From assembly GCF_017876115.1 (NCBI RefSeq), contig NZ_JAGINO010000011.1:124001-188000 (forward strand): a stretch of 64,000 nt of DNA, written 5' to 3'. Of the stretch, positions 17,778-26,834 are shown one piece after another. This DNA comes from Azospirillum picis. Lineage in GTDB: Bacteria; Pseudomonadota; Alphaproteobacteria; Azospirillales; Azospirillaceae. Numbering within the stretch: the stretch's first letter is position 1; every line of letters begins with the position of its first letter. The position numbers were made by a program, and so were the translations under genes. The notes below the pieces were generated by a model, which worked only from the letters and a program-made list of their open reading frames with translations, was not told the DNA's origin and did not search any database.

Positions 17778-17900
17778 GCACGCGCCGCCCTCGGCCATCC
17801 GCGCCGGCAAGACAGATCTTGCCCCGGGCCGGGATGGCCGGGCAGCCGGCCGCGTGCGTATCCAGTCATCAAACACGAAAAAGCAGAAGGAGCGGAGGTC

Positions 17901-18827
17901 ATGGCGCGCTATCTGGTCACCGGCGGTTGCGGCTTCATCGGTTCCCACCTGATCGAACGGCTGCTTGCGGCGGGGCATGAGGTGCGGGTGTTGGACGACC
18001 TCTCCACCGGAAAGCGTGAGAACCTGCCGGCCGGCGTGCCGGTGAGCGTCGGCAGCGTCGCCGATGCCGCGGCCGTGGAGACGGCGATGGCGGGCGTCGA
18101 CGGCTGTTTCCACCTGGCGGCGGTCGCCTCGGTCGATCGCTCGCGCGAGGCATGGCTCGAAACCCACCAGACGAACCTGTCCGGCACCATCGCGGTGTTC
18201 GACGCCGCGCGGCGCGCCAACCCGCGCGGGCCGGTGCCGGTGGTCTACGCCTCGTCCGCCGCGGTCTACGGTGACAATCCGGAGATGCCGCTGACGGAGG
18301 ATGCGGCGACGCGCCCGCTGTCCGCCTACGGCGCGGACAAGCTCGGCTGCGAACTGCATGCCAGGGTCGCCGACGGCGTTCACGGCGTGCCGACGACCGG
18401 CTTCCGCTTCTTCAACGTCTATGGGCCGCGCCAGGATCCGAAATCGCCCTATTCCGGCGTCATCTCCATCTTCGCCGGCCGGATCGCGAAGGGGGAATCC
18501 ATCACCATCAATGGGGATGGCGAGCAGGTTCGCGATTTTATCTTCGTTAAGGATCTCGTGCGTTATCTGAGCGCGGCGATGGACACCCCGCGGCCGGGAG
18601 CCCCGGTCTTCAACATCTGCACCGGCCGTCCGACTTCGGTCAATCGGCTGGCGGAGGTGCTGGCGGAACTGTCCGGCCGCAAGCTCGACCGCCGGTATGG
18701 CCCGGCGCGCGCCGGCGACATCCGGGTTTCGATCGGCGATCCGGCCCGTCTGGTCGCCGCCTTCGGGATGACTTGCGACACGCCGCTGGAGGACGGGCTG
18801 CGGGAGACGCTGGCCTGGCTGGGATAG
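17901..18827 (+). CDS. NAD-dependent sugar epimerase (PelX-like)
   Basis: A 308-residue extended short-chain dehydrogenase/reductase. It has the Rossmann motif TGGCGFIGSH at residues 7-16, Ser118/Ser119 and the catalytic Tyr143-x3-Lys147 pair (YGADK), and the FRFFNVYGPRQDP substrate loop. The family interconverts C4 epimers of UDP-hexoses or UDP-HexNAc. Pel contains N-acetylgalactosamine, and PelX of pseudomonads is a UDP-GlcNAc C4-epimerase encoded with pel; this gene directly precedes pelA with a 47-base gap. The role in supplying UDP-GalNAc is therefore strongly suggested by context. Substrate choice cannot be proven by reading. Confidence 0.85.
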   Translation: MARYLVTGGCGFIGSHLIERLLAAGHEVRVLDDLSTGKRENLPAGVPVSVGSVADAAAVETAMAGVDGCFHLAAVASVDRSREAWLETHQTNLSGTIAVFDAARRANPRGPVPVVYASSAAVYGDNPEMPLTEDAATRPLSAYGADKLGCELHARVADGVHGVPTTGFRFFNVYGPRQDPKSPYSGVISIFAGRIAKGESITINGDGEQVRDFIFVKDLVRYLSAAMDTPRPGAPVFNICTGRPTSVNRLAEVLAELSGRKLDRRYGPARAGDIRVSIGDPARLVAAFGMTCDTPLEDGLRETLAWLG

Positions 18828-18874
18828 GAGAGCCCGGGCACGTCGCCCCGGCCTAGCGAAGGGGTGCGGGTGGC

Positions 18875-19765
18875 GTGAGCGGTGGTGCGATCGGTCGGCG
18901 GTCCTTTGCCGGTGGGGTTCTTTCGGGTGCGGCGCTGTTGGCACTGCCCGGGAACGGCCTGCGAGCCGAGACCGCCGGCCAGGCTTCCGCTTCACCGGTC
19001 AACTGGGCGGTCTATTACGCGGCGTCCGCCCCTGCCGCCGATTTCCAGCCCTACCGGCTGCTCGTCCTGGACAGCCGCACCCACCCGCCGCTGCGTCCGC
19101 TCGCCGACCGCGGCAAGACGCTGCTCGGCTATATCAGCGTCGGCGAGGTGGAGACGCACCGGCCGTGGTTCGGCCGGGTGAAGGGCTGGGGCATCCTGGA
19201 CCAGGAAAACCCCAACTGGCCGGGCAGCTTCTATGTCGACGTCCGCGACCCCCGTTGGGTCAGGCTGGTGGTCGAGGAACTGGTGCCGGCCCTGCTGCGC
19301 GAGGGCTTCCACGGCGTCTTCCTCGATACGCTCGACAACCCGCCGCACCTGGAGCGGACGGACGCCAAGCGCTGGCGGGGAATGACCGATGCCGCCGCCA
19401 GGCTGGTGCGGGCGATCCGCACCAATTGGCCGGACATCGGCATCATGCAGAACCGCGGCTATGAAATCCTGCCGCGCACCGCGGCGGTCATCGACCATGC
19501 GCTGGGCGAGAGCGTCTATTCCGGCTGGGATTTCGCCGCCAAGCGCCCCCACCGCCAGAGCGACGGGGACTACCGGTTCCAGGTGGAGGCGCTGCAGGCG
19601 GCGAAGGCGGCTAATCCGCGCCTCGGCCTCTACACGCTCGACTACTGGGATCCGGCCGACAAGGCGGGTGTGCGGGCGATCTACGACCTGCAGCGGGCCA
19701 ACGGCTTCTCCCCCTACGTCTCGGTGGTCGAACTCGACCGGCTCGTGCCGGAGCCGCCCCGGTGA
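18875..19765 (+). CDS. Pel polysaccharide hydrolase, separate PelA N-terminal module
   Basis: A 296-residue TIM-barrel glycosidase related to the endo-alpha-1,4-polygalactosaminidase domain (GH114/GH166) that forms the N-terminal part of PelA. Likely acidic catalytic residues are Asp151 in FLDTLDN and Glu212 in LGESVYSG. The N-terminus GRRSFAGGVLSGAALLALPG is a twin-arginine signal, so it is probably exported folded through Tat. In Pseudomonas this domain is fused to the deacetylase in one protein; here it is a separate gene whose stop overlaps the next start. The GTG start at 18875 follows GAAGGGG. It would cleave Pel during biosynthesis or turnover in the periplasm. Confidence 0.85.
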   Translation: MSGGAIGRRSFAGGVLSGAALLALPGNGLRAETAGQASASPVNWAVYYAASAPAADFQPYRLLVLDSRTHPPLRPLADRGKTLLGYISVGEVETHRPWFGRVKGWGILDQENPNWPGSFYVDVRDPRWVRLVVEELVPALLREGFHGVFLDTLDNPPHLERTDAKRWRGMTDAAARLVRAIRTNWPDIGIMQNRGYEILPRTAAVIDHALGESVYSGWDFAAKRPHRQSDGDYRFQVEALQAAKAANPRLGLYTLDYWDPADKAGVRAIYDLQRANGFSPYVSVVELDRLVPEPPR

Positions 19766-22122
19766 TGCCCGTTCCCCTCCCCTCCATCCGGCTTGCCCGC
19801 ATTGCCTGCGCAGCGGCGGTCGCCGCCGGGCTGCTTGCGCCCGGTGCGGCGGCGCAGGCGCAGGGCAGGGACGCGGGTGGCAGGGCGGCTGCCGTCCCTG
19901 CCCCGGCCGCTGCTTCCGCCCCCGCCGCCCCTGCTGCGGTGAAGGCCGTTCCGCGCACGGTGCTGGCGCTGGTCGACCTGCGCGAGGAGCAGACGATCCG
20001 GCTGAGCCGCATCCACACGTCCGCCGAACTGCCGCTCAACCATCTCGGGCTGTCGGTGGTCTACTGGAACGTCGCCGACGGCCTGCCCGACCTGTCCCGC
20101 TATCCGGACCTGCGCGGCGTCGTCACCTGGTTCGCCGGCGAACCGTTCGCCGATGTCGGGGCCTATGTCGGCTGGGTCGCCCGCGCCATGGACAGCGGCG
20201 TCCGCGTCGCCGTCCTGGGGCAGCCGGGGATCCGCCTGGAAACCGGCGGCAGGCCGGTGCCGTTGACCTTGGTGAACCGCTTCTTCGCCCGCTTCGGCCT
20301 GCGCGACGACGACGGCTACTCCGACCTGACCTACAAGTCGAAGCCGGCGGCAGCGGATGCGATGATCGGCTTCGAGCGGCCGCTGACCGGGGCGCTGCCC
20401 GGCTATCCACTGTTCCGCAAGATCGACGAGCGCTTCGCCTCGCATCTGGTGATGCGCCGTGGCGACGATCCGGCGACCGACAGCCATCTGGTGGTGACCG
20501 GCCCGACCGGCGGGCTGGTGACCGACGGCTATGGGCGCTACTACGACGCCGAATACAACCGGCGCCAATGGATCCTCGATCCCTTCGCCTTCTTCAGGGA
20601 AGCGTTCACCACCGACGACCTTCCCAAGCCTGACGTCACCACCTTGTCCGGGCGACGGCTCTATTTCAGCCAGATCGACGGCGACGGCTGGCGCAACGTG
20701 ACGGAGGTCGCGCCCTATTCCGCCAAGCGGGTGCTGTCCGCCGACATGGTGCGGATCGCCGCCATCGAGCCGTTCCCGGACCTGCCGGTGAGCGTCGCGC
20801 CGATCGTCGGCGACCTCGACCCGACCTGGAGCGGCACGCCGGACTCGCTGGCCGCGGCGAAGGCGCTGTTCGCCCTGCCGCAGGTGGAGCCGTCCAGCCA
20901 CACCTGGACGCATCCGTTCCAGTGGGCTTTCTTCAAGGACTACAACCGCGCGAAGGAGGCTCCTTTCCTTGAGCGCGACGGCACCCCTCGCGCGGCCAAG
21001 GGCGAGGACCATGCCGCGGAGACGGCGGGCGAGGTGTCGGACATCGGACGCTACGCCTTGCCGCGCGCCTATCTGCAGCAGCCCTTCGACCTGGACCAGG
21101 AGATCGGCGGGGCGCTCGCCTATTTCACGCGGCTGGCGCCGGCCGGGAAACGGGCGGTGCTGGTGCAGTGGTCGGGTGACACCTCGCCGTTCGAGGACGC
21201 CCTGGCCGCGGTGCGCAAGGCCGGCGGCGTCAACATCAACGGCGGGGACGCCCGCTTCGACGCCGATTTCCCGTCGGTCATCGGCCTGCCGCCCATCGGC
21301 CTGCCGGTCGGTGCCGAGCGCCAGATCTATGCCGCCGGAAGCAACGAGAACACTTACACCGACCTCTGGACCAACCGCTTCTACGGCTACCAGAACCTGG
21401 TGCACACCATTCGCAATGCCGGCAGTCCGCTGCGGCTGAAGCCGGTGAACATCTACTACCACATGTACAGCGGCCAGAAGGCGGCCAGCCTGAGCGCGCT
21501 GGTCAAGAACCTGACCGCTGCCCGCGCCATGGAGCTGGCGCCGGTCGCGGCATCTACCTATGCCCGGATCGCCGAGGGATTCTACGGCACGCGGTTCGAG
21601 CCGCTGGGGACCGCGGGAGAGCGGCGCTGGCGCGTGCGCGGCCGTGGGGCGCTGAACACCCTGCGTTTCGACCATGCCGCCTTCACGGCCGTCGATTTCG
21701 CCCGGTCCGCCGGGGTGCTGGGGCAGCGCCACACCCAGGGAAGCCTCTATGTCGCGCTGGATCCGGCCGTGGCGGAGCCCGTGGTGGCGCTTGCCGCCAC
21801 CGAGCGCGGGGATATCGATCCCCCGGCGCCGGTGCCTTACCTGATCGACGGGCGGTGGGCCTTTTCCGGGCTGTCGCTGGACGGGGGCGGCTTCAGCGTC
21901 ACCGCGGACGGCTACGGCGACGGCGCCATGGTCTGGCACGTCCCGCAGCCCGGCCGTTATGCCGTCACCGTCGAGCGCGATGGCGAGGCGGTGTGGTCCG
22001 GCACCGCCACGGCCGATGCCGACGGGCGCCTGGCGCTGACGGTTCCGGTCGCCGGCATTCCGTCCGGGGCCGTCCGGCCGCTGCGGCTGCGGCTGCGGCC
22101 CGCCGACGGCGCGGCCGGTTAG
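19765..22122 (+). CDS. pelA: PelA-like polysaccharide deacetylase
   Basis: A 785-residue periplasmic protein that corresponds to PelA without its hydrolase domain. A signal peptide (LARIACAAAVAAGLLAPG) and an Ala/Pro linker come first, then a flavodoxin/reductase-like segment. The deacetylase domain follows, with metal-site motifs QIDGDGW (Asp305, Asp307) and SSHTWTH (His379-x3-His383), then VLVQWSGDTSP and NINGGDARFD. A beta-rich C-terminal domain closes it. It would remove N-acetyl groups from Pel so that the polymer becomes cationic and can be exported. Translation is coupled to the hydrolase gene (TGATG). The combined length of the two genes exceeds the 948 residues of Pseudomonas PelA. 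Confidence 0.88.
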   Translation: MPVPLPSIRLARIACAAAVAAGLLAPGAAAQAQGRDAGGRAAAVPAPAAASAPAAPAAVKAVPRTVLALVDLREEQTIRLSRIHTSAELPLNHLGLSVVYWNVADGLPDLSRYPDLRGVVTWFAGEPFADVGAYVGWVARAMDSGVRVAVLGQPGIRLETGGRPVPLTLVNRFFARFGLRDDDGYSDLTYKSKPAAADAMIGFERPLTGALPGYPLFRKIDERFASHLVMRRGDDPATDSHLVVTGPTGGLVTDGYGRYYDAEYNRRQWILDPFAFFREAFTTDDLPKPDVTTLSGRRLYFSQIDGDGWRNVTEVAPYSAKRVLSADMVRIAAIEPFPDLPVSVAPIVGDLDPTWSGTPDSLAAAKALFALPQVEPSSHTWTHPFQWAFFKDYNRAKEAPFLERDGTPRAAKGEDHAAETAGEVSDIGRYALPRAYLQQPFDLDQEIGGALAYFTRLAPAGKRAVLVQWSGDTSPFEDALAAVRKAGGVNINGGDARFDADFPSVIGLPPIGLPVGAERQIYAAGSNENTYTDLWTNRFYGYQNLVHTIRNAGSPLRLKPVNIYYHMYSGQKAASLSALVKNLTAARAMELAPVAASTYARIAEGFYGTRFEPLGTAGERRWRVRGRGALNTLRFDHAAFTAVDFARSAGVLGQRHTQGSLYVALDPAVAEPVVALAATERGDIDPPAPVPYLIDGRWAFSGLSLDGGGFSVTADGYGDGAMVWHVPQPGRYAVTVERDGEAVWSGTATADADGRLALTVPVAGIPSGAVRPLRLRLRPADGAAG

Positions 22123-22132
22123 GGCGGCGCCG

Positions 22133-25100
22133 ATGCGTGCGAACATCCTGGTCGTTCTGCTGGTGCTGCTGCTGGGCGTCGGCGCCAGCCTGCTGCTGAT
22201 CCCCCGCAGCGGCGAACTGGCCCTCCAGAAGTTCCGTGACCGCGATTACGAGAGCGCGAGGGCGGCCTACGAGGAGCGCTACGCCGCGGGCGACCGCAGC
22301 GCCGAGACGGTGATGCCGCTGACCCGCCTCACCCTGACCCAGGGCGACGTCGACCGTGCCATCGAACTGACCGAGGCCTTCGTCGCCGCCCCCACCCTCA
22401 ACGGGCCGTCCGCGGTCGAAGCGCGGGAGCTTCTGGACCGCCTCTACCAGGACGCCCAGCGGCCCGGCGACCGCCTGGAGAACCTGAAGGCGCTGGCCGA
22501 CCTGCGGCACAGCGCCGAGGCCTACCGCGACCTGGCTTATGCCGCCGGCTTCCGCGATCGGATGGACCTGAAGGCCGAGGCGCTGGCCCGCTACTGCGCG
22601 CTGAAGCCGGACGACGTCGACGCCCAGCAGGAGCTGGCGGCCCTGCTGGCCGCACGCGGCGACCATGCCGGGGCGGTGGACTGGCTCATGCGCGCCGACG
22701 ACCGCGCCACCGGCCACATCGAGGCCAACAGCCGCGAATTGCTGATGAGCCTGCTGATCGACCTCGACCGCGAGGAGGAGGCGTTCGGCCGCGCCCGGCG
22801 CTGGCTGGGCGAGAATCCCACCGTCGCGGACATGATCGGCCTGGCGAGCCAGCTCGCGGCGGCGGCCCGTCCCGATCTGGCGCTTCGCCTGATCGAGCCG
22901 CAGGTGATCGGGCGCCGGCCGGTGCTGGCGCTGGAGTTGACCTACATCGACCTGCTGACCGCCACCGGCCGCAAGGAGGAGGCGCGAGGCAGGCTGTCGG
23001 CGCTGTCCGATCCGGTCGACGATTCCCAGTTCGGGCGCCTGCTGGGCCTGGAGATGAACGCCGGCATGCCTGGGCCGGCGTTGGCGGCGGCCAAGGCCCG
23101 CGACCTCCGGCTGGTGCCCGACTGGGTGCTCGCCGGTCTGGCGGAGAAGGCCCTGCGCGACGGCGACCGCCCCTTCCTCGACCGCATCGAGCATGACCTG
23201 GGAGCCGAGATCCTGGCCGACCAGCCGGTGCTGGCGGCGAACATCGCGCTCGGCCGTGGCGACCGCGAGGCGGCGGCGCGGTGGGCGATGCGCGGGCTGG
23301 CCGGCAACATGCCGGCGCTGTCCGACCGGCTGGCGGCCATCCGGGTGCTCGATCGCGCCGGCCGTCGTGTCGAAGCCGCCGCGGCCTTCGACCGGCTGGG
23401 TTTCGCCGGCCTGTCGACCGGCGAGCTGCCTGGCGACCAGTTGGAGGAGGTGGCGGCACTGTTCGTCGATCTCGACCGTGCTCCGGCCGGCCTCGCCTGG
23501 TTCACCGCGCGTCGGCAGGCGGCGCCGTCGCCGGCCGCCGACCAGGGCTGGGCGCGGCTGGCGGCCAAGGCCGGCAATCCGTCGGCGGTCGTGGAATGGC
23601 TCGCGGCCCACCCGGATCTGCCCGTCGCTCTGCTGCGGGACATCGCCGGCAGCGCCGCCGAGCGCGGGCCGCAGGGCGCACCGCTGGCTCTCGCCGCCGC
23701 CGAACGCGCCTTCGCGCGCGATCCCACCCCCCGCAGCCGCCTGGCCCTGGCGAACGCCCTGATCGCCGGCAGGCGCCCGGCCGAGGCGCTGCCGTTGTTG
23801 CAGCCCCTGCTTGCCGGCGGGGGAGCCGATGTCGACGCCAGCTATATCACGGCGCTGGACGGTGCCGGCCGGTCGGCGGAGCTGACGCGCTACCTGTCGG
23901 CGAAACTCGCCGCCGGCGGGCTGTCGGACGAGGAGGAGCGGAACATCGCCTTCCTCCTGATCGATCACAAATCCTACCGGGCGGCCTTGCCGCTGCTGCG
24001 CAGGCAGGCCGAGCGGGAAGAGGCCGGACGGAAGGGGGGCGGGCGCGAGGGCGGTGCGTGGCTGTCCGCCTACGCCGATGCCGCCGCCAAGGCCGGGGCG
24101 CTGGGCGAACTCGCCGACCTGCTGCAGGCGCGGTCGGCCGCCGGTCCGCTGGGCGACGCCGAGGAGTCGCTCTACCGCGACACGCTGGCCAGGCTCGGCC
24201 GCAAGACGGATCTGCGGCGCTACCTGCTGGCGCGGGCCGGCGACGGGCGCCTGCCGGTGGATCGGCGGCGCGAACTGGCTTCGGCGCTGCTGGCGCTCGA
24301 CGACAAGGCGGGGGCGGAACAGGTGCTGCAGCGTCTTGCCGCCGACCAGGGGCCGCAGAGCGACGACTTCGGGCAGCTCGCCTATCTCTGGGGGCCGCGT
24401 CCGCCGGCAGCCGGGCTGGACTGGCTGGAGGCGCGTGCCAAGGCGGCCGGCACCCCGGCCGAGCAGGCGGCGTGGTACGACCGGCTGGCCGAGCTGGGCG
24501 GCGCCTCGCGCGTGTCGGCGAAGCTGGGGCAGGGTGGCCCGCCGGCCGAGGCGCCGCTCAAGGCCCCCTACATCGAAGCGTTGGCGGCAGCCGGCAAGGG
24601 CCGCGAACTGGCCGAGGCGGTCCGCGACGCCTTGCCCGGGGAAACGGCGCCCGAGCGGCTGCGCCGCTACGCCCGGCTGGCCGAGCAGACCGGCCAGCGC
24701 AAGGCGGCCGCCCAGGCCTGGACCGCGCTGCTTGCCCGCAAGCCCGCCGACGGCGACGCCCTGCGCCAGCTCGGCATGCTCGCCTACGACGAGAACCGGC
24801 TTCCCGACGCCGAGCGGCTGCTGCGCGGCTACGTCGCGCGCGGTCCAGACGATTACGAGGCCTATTACTTCCTGGGCGAAGCCCTGACCGCACTCAAGCG
24901 GCCGACGGCGGCAACGCCGTTCTACCGCACGGCGCTGGCGCAGCTCCGCGCGCTGCGCGGGCGTGCCGACTCCACTGTCCAGACGGAGGCCAACCTGCTC
25001 AACCGTCTCGGCAAGGTCGACGATGCCGTAACGCTGTTCGAAGCCCTGCGCAAGCGCCGGCCGACCGACCGGCAGCTCAAGGCGGACTATGCATCGATGC

Positions 25101-25153
25101 TGATCGAAAACGGACGACTGCCGGAGGCGCGCCGTGTTCTGGCCCTTCCATAG
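22133..25153 (+). CDS. pelB: PelB, inner-membrane-anchored TPR part
   Basis: A 1006-residue protein with one N-terminal membrane anchor (residues 5-23, ILVVLLVLLLGVGASLLLI) followed by tetratricopeptide-like helical repeats to the end, Ala/Leu/Arg-rich throughout. This is the architecture of the periplasmic TPR scaffold of PelB, which binds PelA and guides the polymer to the outer membrane. In Pseudomonas PelB (1193 residues) the C-terminus is an outer-membrane barrel; here no barrel is present and the next gene supplies it. The frames overlap by 20 bases. The gene is 11 bases after pelA. Confidence 0.87.
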   Translation: MRANILVVLLVLLLGVGASLLLIPRSGELALQKFRDRDYESARAAYEERYAAGDRSAETVMPLTRLTLTQGDVDRAIELTEAFVAAPTLNGPSAVEARELLDRLYQDAQRPGDRLENLKALADLRHSAEAYRDLAYAAGFRDRMDLKAEALARYCALKPDDVDAQQELAALLAARGDHAGAVDWLMRADDRATGHIEANSRELLMSLLIDLDREEEAFGRARRWLGENPTVADMIGLASQLAAAARPDLALRLIEPQVIGRRPVLALELTYIDLLTATGRKEEARGRLSALSDPVDDSQFGRLLGLEMNAGMPGPALAAAKARDLRLVPDWVLAGLAEKALRDGDRPFLDRIEHDLGAEILADQPVLAANIALGRGDREAAARWAMRGLAGNMPALSDRLAAIRVLDRAGRRVEAAAAFDRLGFAGLSTGELPGDQLEEVAALFVDLDRAPAGLAWFTARRQAAPSPAADQGWARLAAKAGNPSAVVEWLAAHPDLPVALLRDIAGSAAERGPQGAPLALAAAERAFARDPTPRSRLALANALIAGRRPAEALPLLQPLLAGGGADVDASYITALDGAGRSAELTRYLSAKLAAGGLSDEEERNIAFLLIDHKSYRAALPLLRRQAEREEAGRKGGGREGGAWLSAYADAAAKAGALGELADLLQARSAAGPLGDAEESLYRDTLARLGRKTDLRRYLLARAGDGRLPVDRRRELASALLALDDKAGAEQVLQRLAADQGPQSDDFGQLAYLWGPRPPAAGLDWLEARAKAAGTPAEQAAWYDRLAELGGASRVSAKLGQGGPPAEAPLKAPYIEALAAAGKGRELAEAVRDALPGETAPERLRRYARLAEQTGQRKAAAQAWTALLARKPADGDALRQLGMLAYDENRLPDAERLLRGYVARGPDDYEAYYFLGEALTALKRPTAATPFYRTALAQLRALRGRADSTVQTEANLLNRLGKVDDAVTLFEALRKRRPTDRQLKADYASMLIENGRLPEARRVLALP

Positions 25154-26810
25154 GCGGTTCCCCGTGTCCATTCTCCCGTTCCGCCGCGACGGCGTCCTGG
25201 CGCGCCATCCCTTCGCCGGCCAGATGCTGGCGATGGTGCTGCTCATGGCCGCGGCCCTGCCGGTCCAGCTCCACGCCCAGGTGGCGGGGGGCTCCCGGCC
25301 GGCGGCGGCCCGCCTGGAGGAGGTCCGGCTGGAGAAGCCCCGGCTGGAAGCGGTGCGCGAGGACCGCTCGGCCCGCTTCGCCCTGCGCTGGTCCGCGGCG
25401 GTCACGACGGAGGCCGAGCATAACGGGCGCGAGCTGGTCCTGCGCTTCAGCCGGCCGCTGGGTGACGTGGCGCTCGACACCGTGCCCGAGCGGCTTCAGT
25501 CCTGGGTGGACAACATCCTCTACGGCTACGACAGCGTCGCGCTGGTGCTGGCGTCCGATGTCGAGGCGACGGTCCTGCCGGAACCCGGTGGCGTCACCGT
25601 CGCGCTGGCCCGGAAGCCTGCGGCCCGCCCCGCGCCGCAGGCCGTCGCGGCCGACCGTGCGGCGGAGCGGAGGATCGGCTATTTCCGCGCGCTGGCGATG
25701 ATGGAGGAGGGCGAAGCCCGCCCCGCGCGCAAGCTGCTGCGCGGCCTGCTCGCACAGAATCCGGACGATGCCCAGTCGACGGCGCTGCTGGCCCAGGCGG
25801 AGGAAAGGCTGGGTCGCTGGCGCGAGGCCCTGCTGGCCTACGACGGCGCGTTGAAGCTCACCCCCGACGAGCCGTCGCTGGTCGAGGGCAAGGCGCGGGT
25901 GCTGCACGAGAACGCCGACCGTCTGCGCCTGGATGTCGACTGGCAGCGGGTCCGCAATGCCGAGACGCAGCGCATCACGCGGGCCGGCGGCGTGCAGGAG
26001 ATCGGCGGATCGACCCGCTTCACCTGGTCTTTCGAGCGGCGCGACGTCGACATCGGCGCCGCGCGTCGCGCCGACGGCCGGCTGGAGGCCTTCCATGACG
26101 CGCGATCCCGCCTCGACGTCGGGCTGGTCCATGACTGGCCGGAGCTGCAGCGTTCCAGCCTGACCTTCTACGCCGCACCCCGCACCCTGGGCGCAGGCTA
26201 TACCCATGCCTGGCGCAGCGAGGAGGCGGAGACCCGCGCCGGCTTCGCCCTTAAAGAGCCGAACTTCGCCTTCCTCGAAGGGATCATCGGCGCCGGCCGG
26301 CGCGACCGTCTGTTCGTTCAGCATGAGGAGCGGCTGTCGAGCCGCTGGGCGCTGGCGCTGGGGGCCGGCTGGAACCGTTACGGCCTGGCCGGCTCCGCCG
26401 ACCTGGCGCGCAGCGCGACGGTCGAGGGATCGCTGCGCTACACGCTGAACACCGAGGGGCCGCTCACCAGCGTCGCCTATGTGCTCGATGCCGAATATGT
26501 GGGGCGCCGCAAGGAGCGGCTGGACGCGCTGGGCCAGATCTATGTCCCGTTGCCGGCGGCGACGCGCGAGGTCCATGCGGTCCAGCTCAACATCGAGGAC
26601 CACATCACCGACTATGTGCGCTACGCGGCGCAGGTCGGCTACGCCTACGACCGGCGCGGGCAGAGCGGTCCGCAGGGGGCGGTTTCTCTGGCCTGGGAGC
26701 CGGCGGAAAATCTCGAGGTCGGGCTGCGGGCGAGCCACGCCCGGTCCACCGCCCGCGGCAGCGCCAGCGCGGTGGACAGCGTCGGCGGCTTTCTGGTCTG
26801 GCGCTATTGA
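25134..26810 (+). CDS. PelB, outer-membrane barrel part
   Basis: A 558-residue protein. A signal peptide (MLAMVLLMAAALPVQLHAQ) is followed by a beta-rich module of about 80 residues (FALRWSAAVTTEAEHNGREL onward) that may be AMIN-like. Two TPR units come next (ARPARKLLRGLLAQNPDDAQ; WREALLAYDGALKLTPDEPS). The rest has alternating amphipathic strands and ends in LVWRY, as expected of an outer-membrane beta-barrel. It would form the Pel export pore. It overlaps the TPR gene by 20 bases, so PelB is made as two polypeptides, translationally coupled. A frameshift artefact is unlikely, because this frame has its own start and signal peptide. Confidence 0.83.
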   Translation: MFWPFHRRFPVSILPFRRDGVLARHPFAGQMLAMVLLMAAALPVQLHAQVAGGSRPAAARLEEVRLEKPRLEAVREDRSARFALRWSAAVTTEAEHNGRELVLRFSRPLGDVALDTVPERLQSWVDNILYGYDSVALVLASDVEATVLPEPGGVTVALARKPAARPAPQAVAADRAAERRIGYFRALAMMEEGEARPARKLLRGLLAQNPDDAQSTALLAQAEERLGRWREALLAYDGALKLTPDEPSLVEGKARVLHENADRLRLDVDWQRVRNAETQRITRAGGVQEIGGSTRFTWSFERRDVDIGAARRADGRLEAFHDARSRLDVGLVHDWPELQRSSLTFYAAPRTLGAGYTHAWRSEEAETRAGFALKEPNFAFLEGIIGAGRRDRLFVQHEERLSSRWALALGAGWNRYGLAGSADLARSATVEGSLRYTLNTEGPLTSVAYVLDAEYVGRRKERLDALGQIYVPLPAATREVHAVQLNIEDHITDYVRYAAQVGYAYDRRGQSGPQGAVSLAWEPAENLEVGLRASHARSTARGSASAVDSVGGFLVWRY

Positions 26811-26834
26811 CGGTGTGTCAAGGACTGTACGGGT

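Noticed and set aside
25134..25153. Frameshift error splitting pelB
   Set aside because: The downstream frame starts with its own ATG and a clear signal peptide, which a random frameshift would not create.
21965..25480. A 1,171-codon open frame on the minus strand opposite pelB
   Set aside because: Low-complexity Arg/Gln/Gly composition and no recognisable domain, whereas the plus-strand frame shows TPR repeats and pel synteny.
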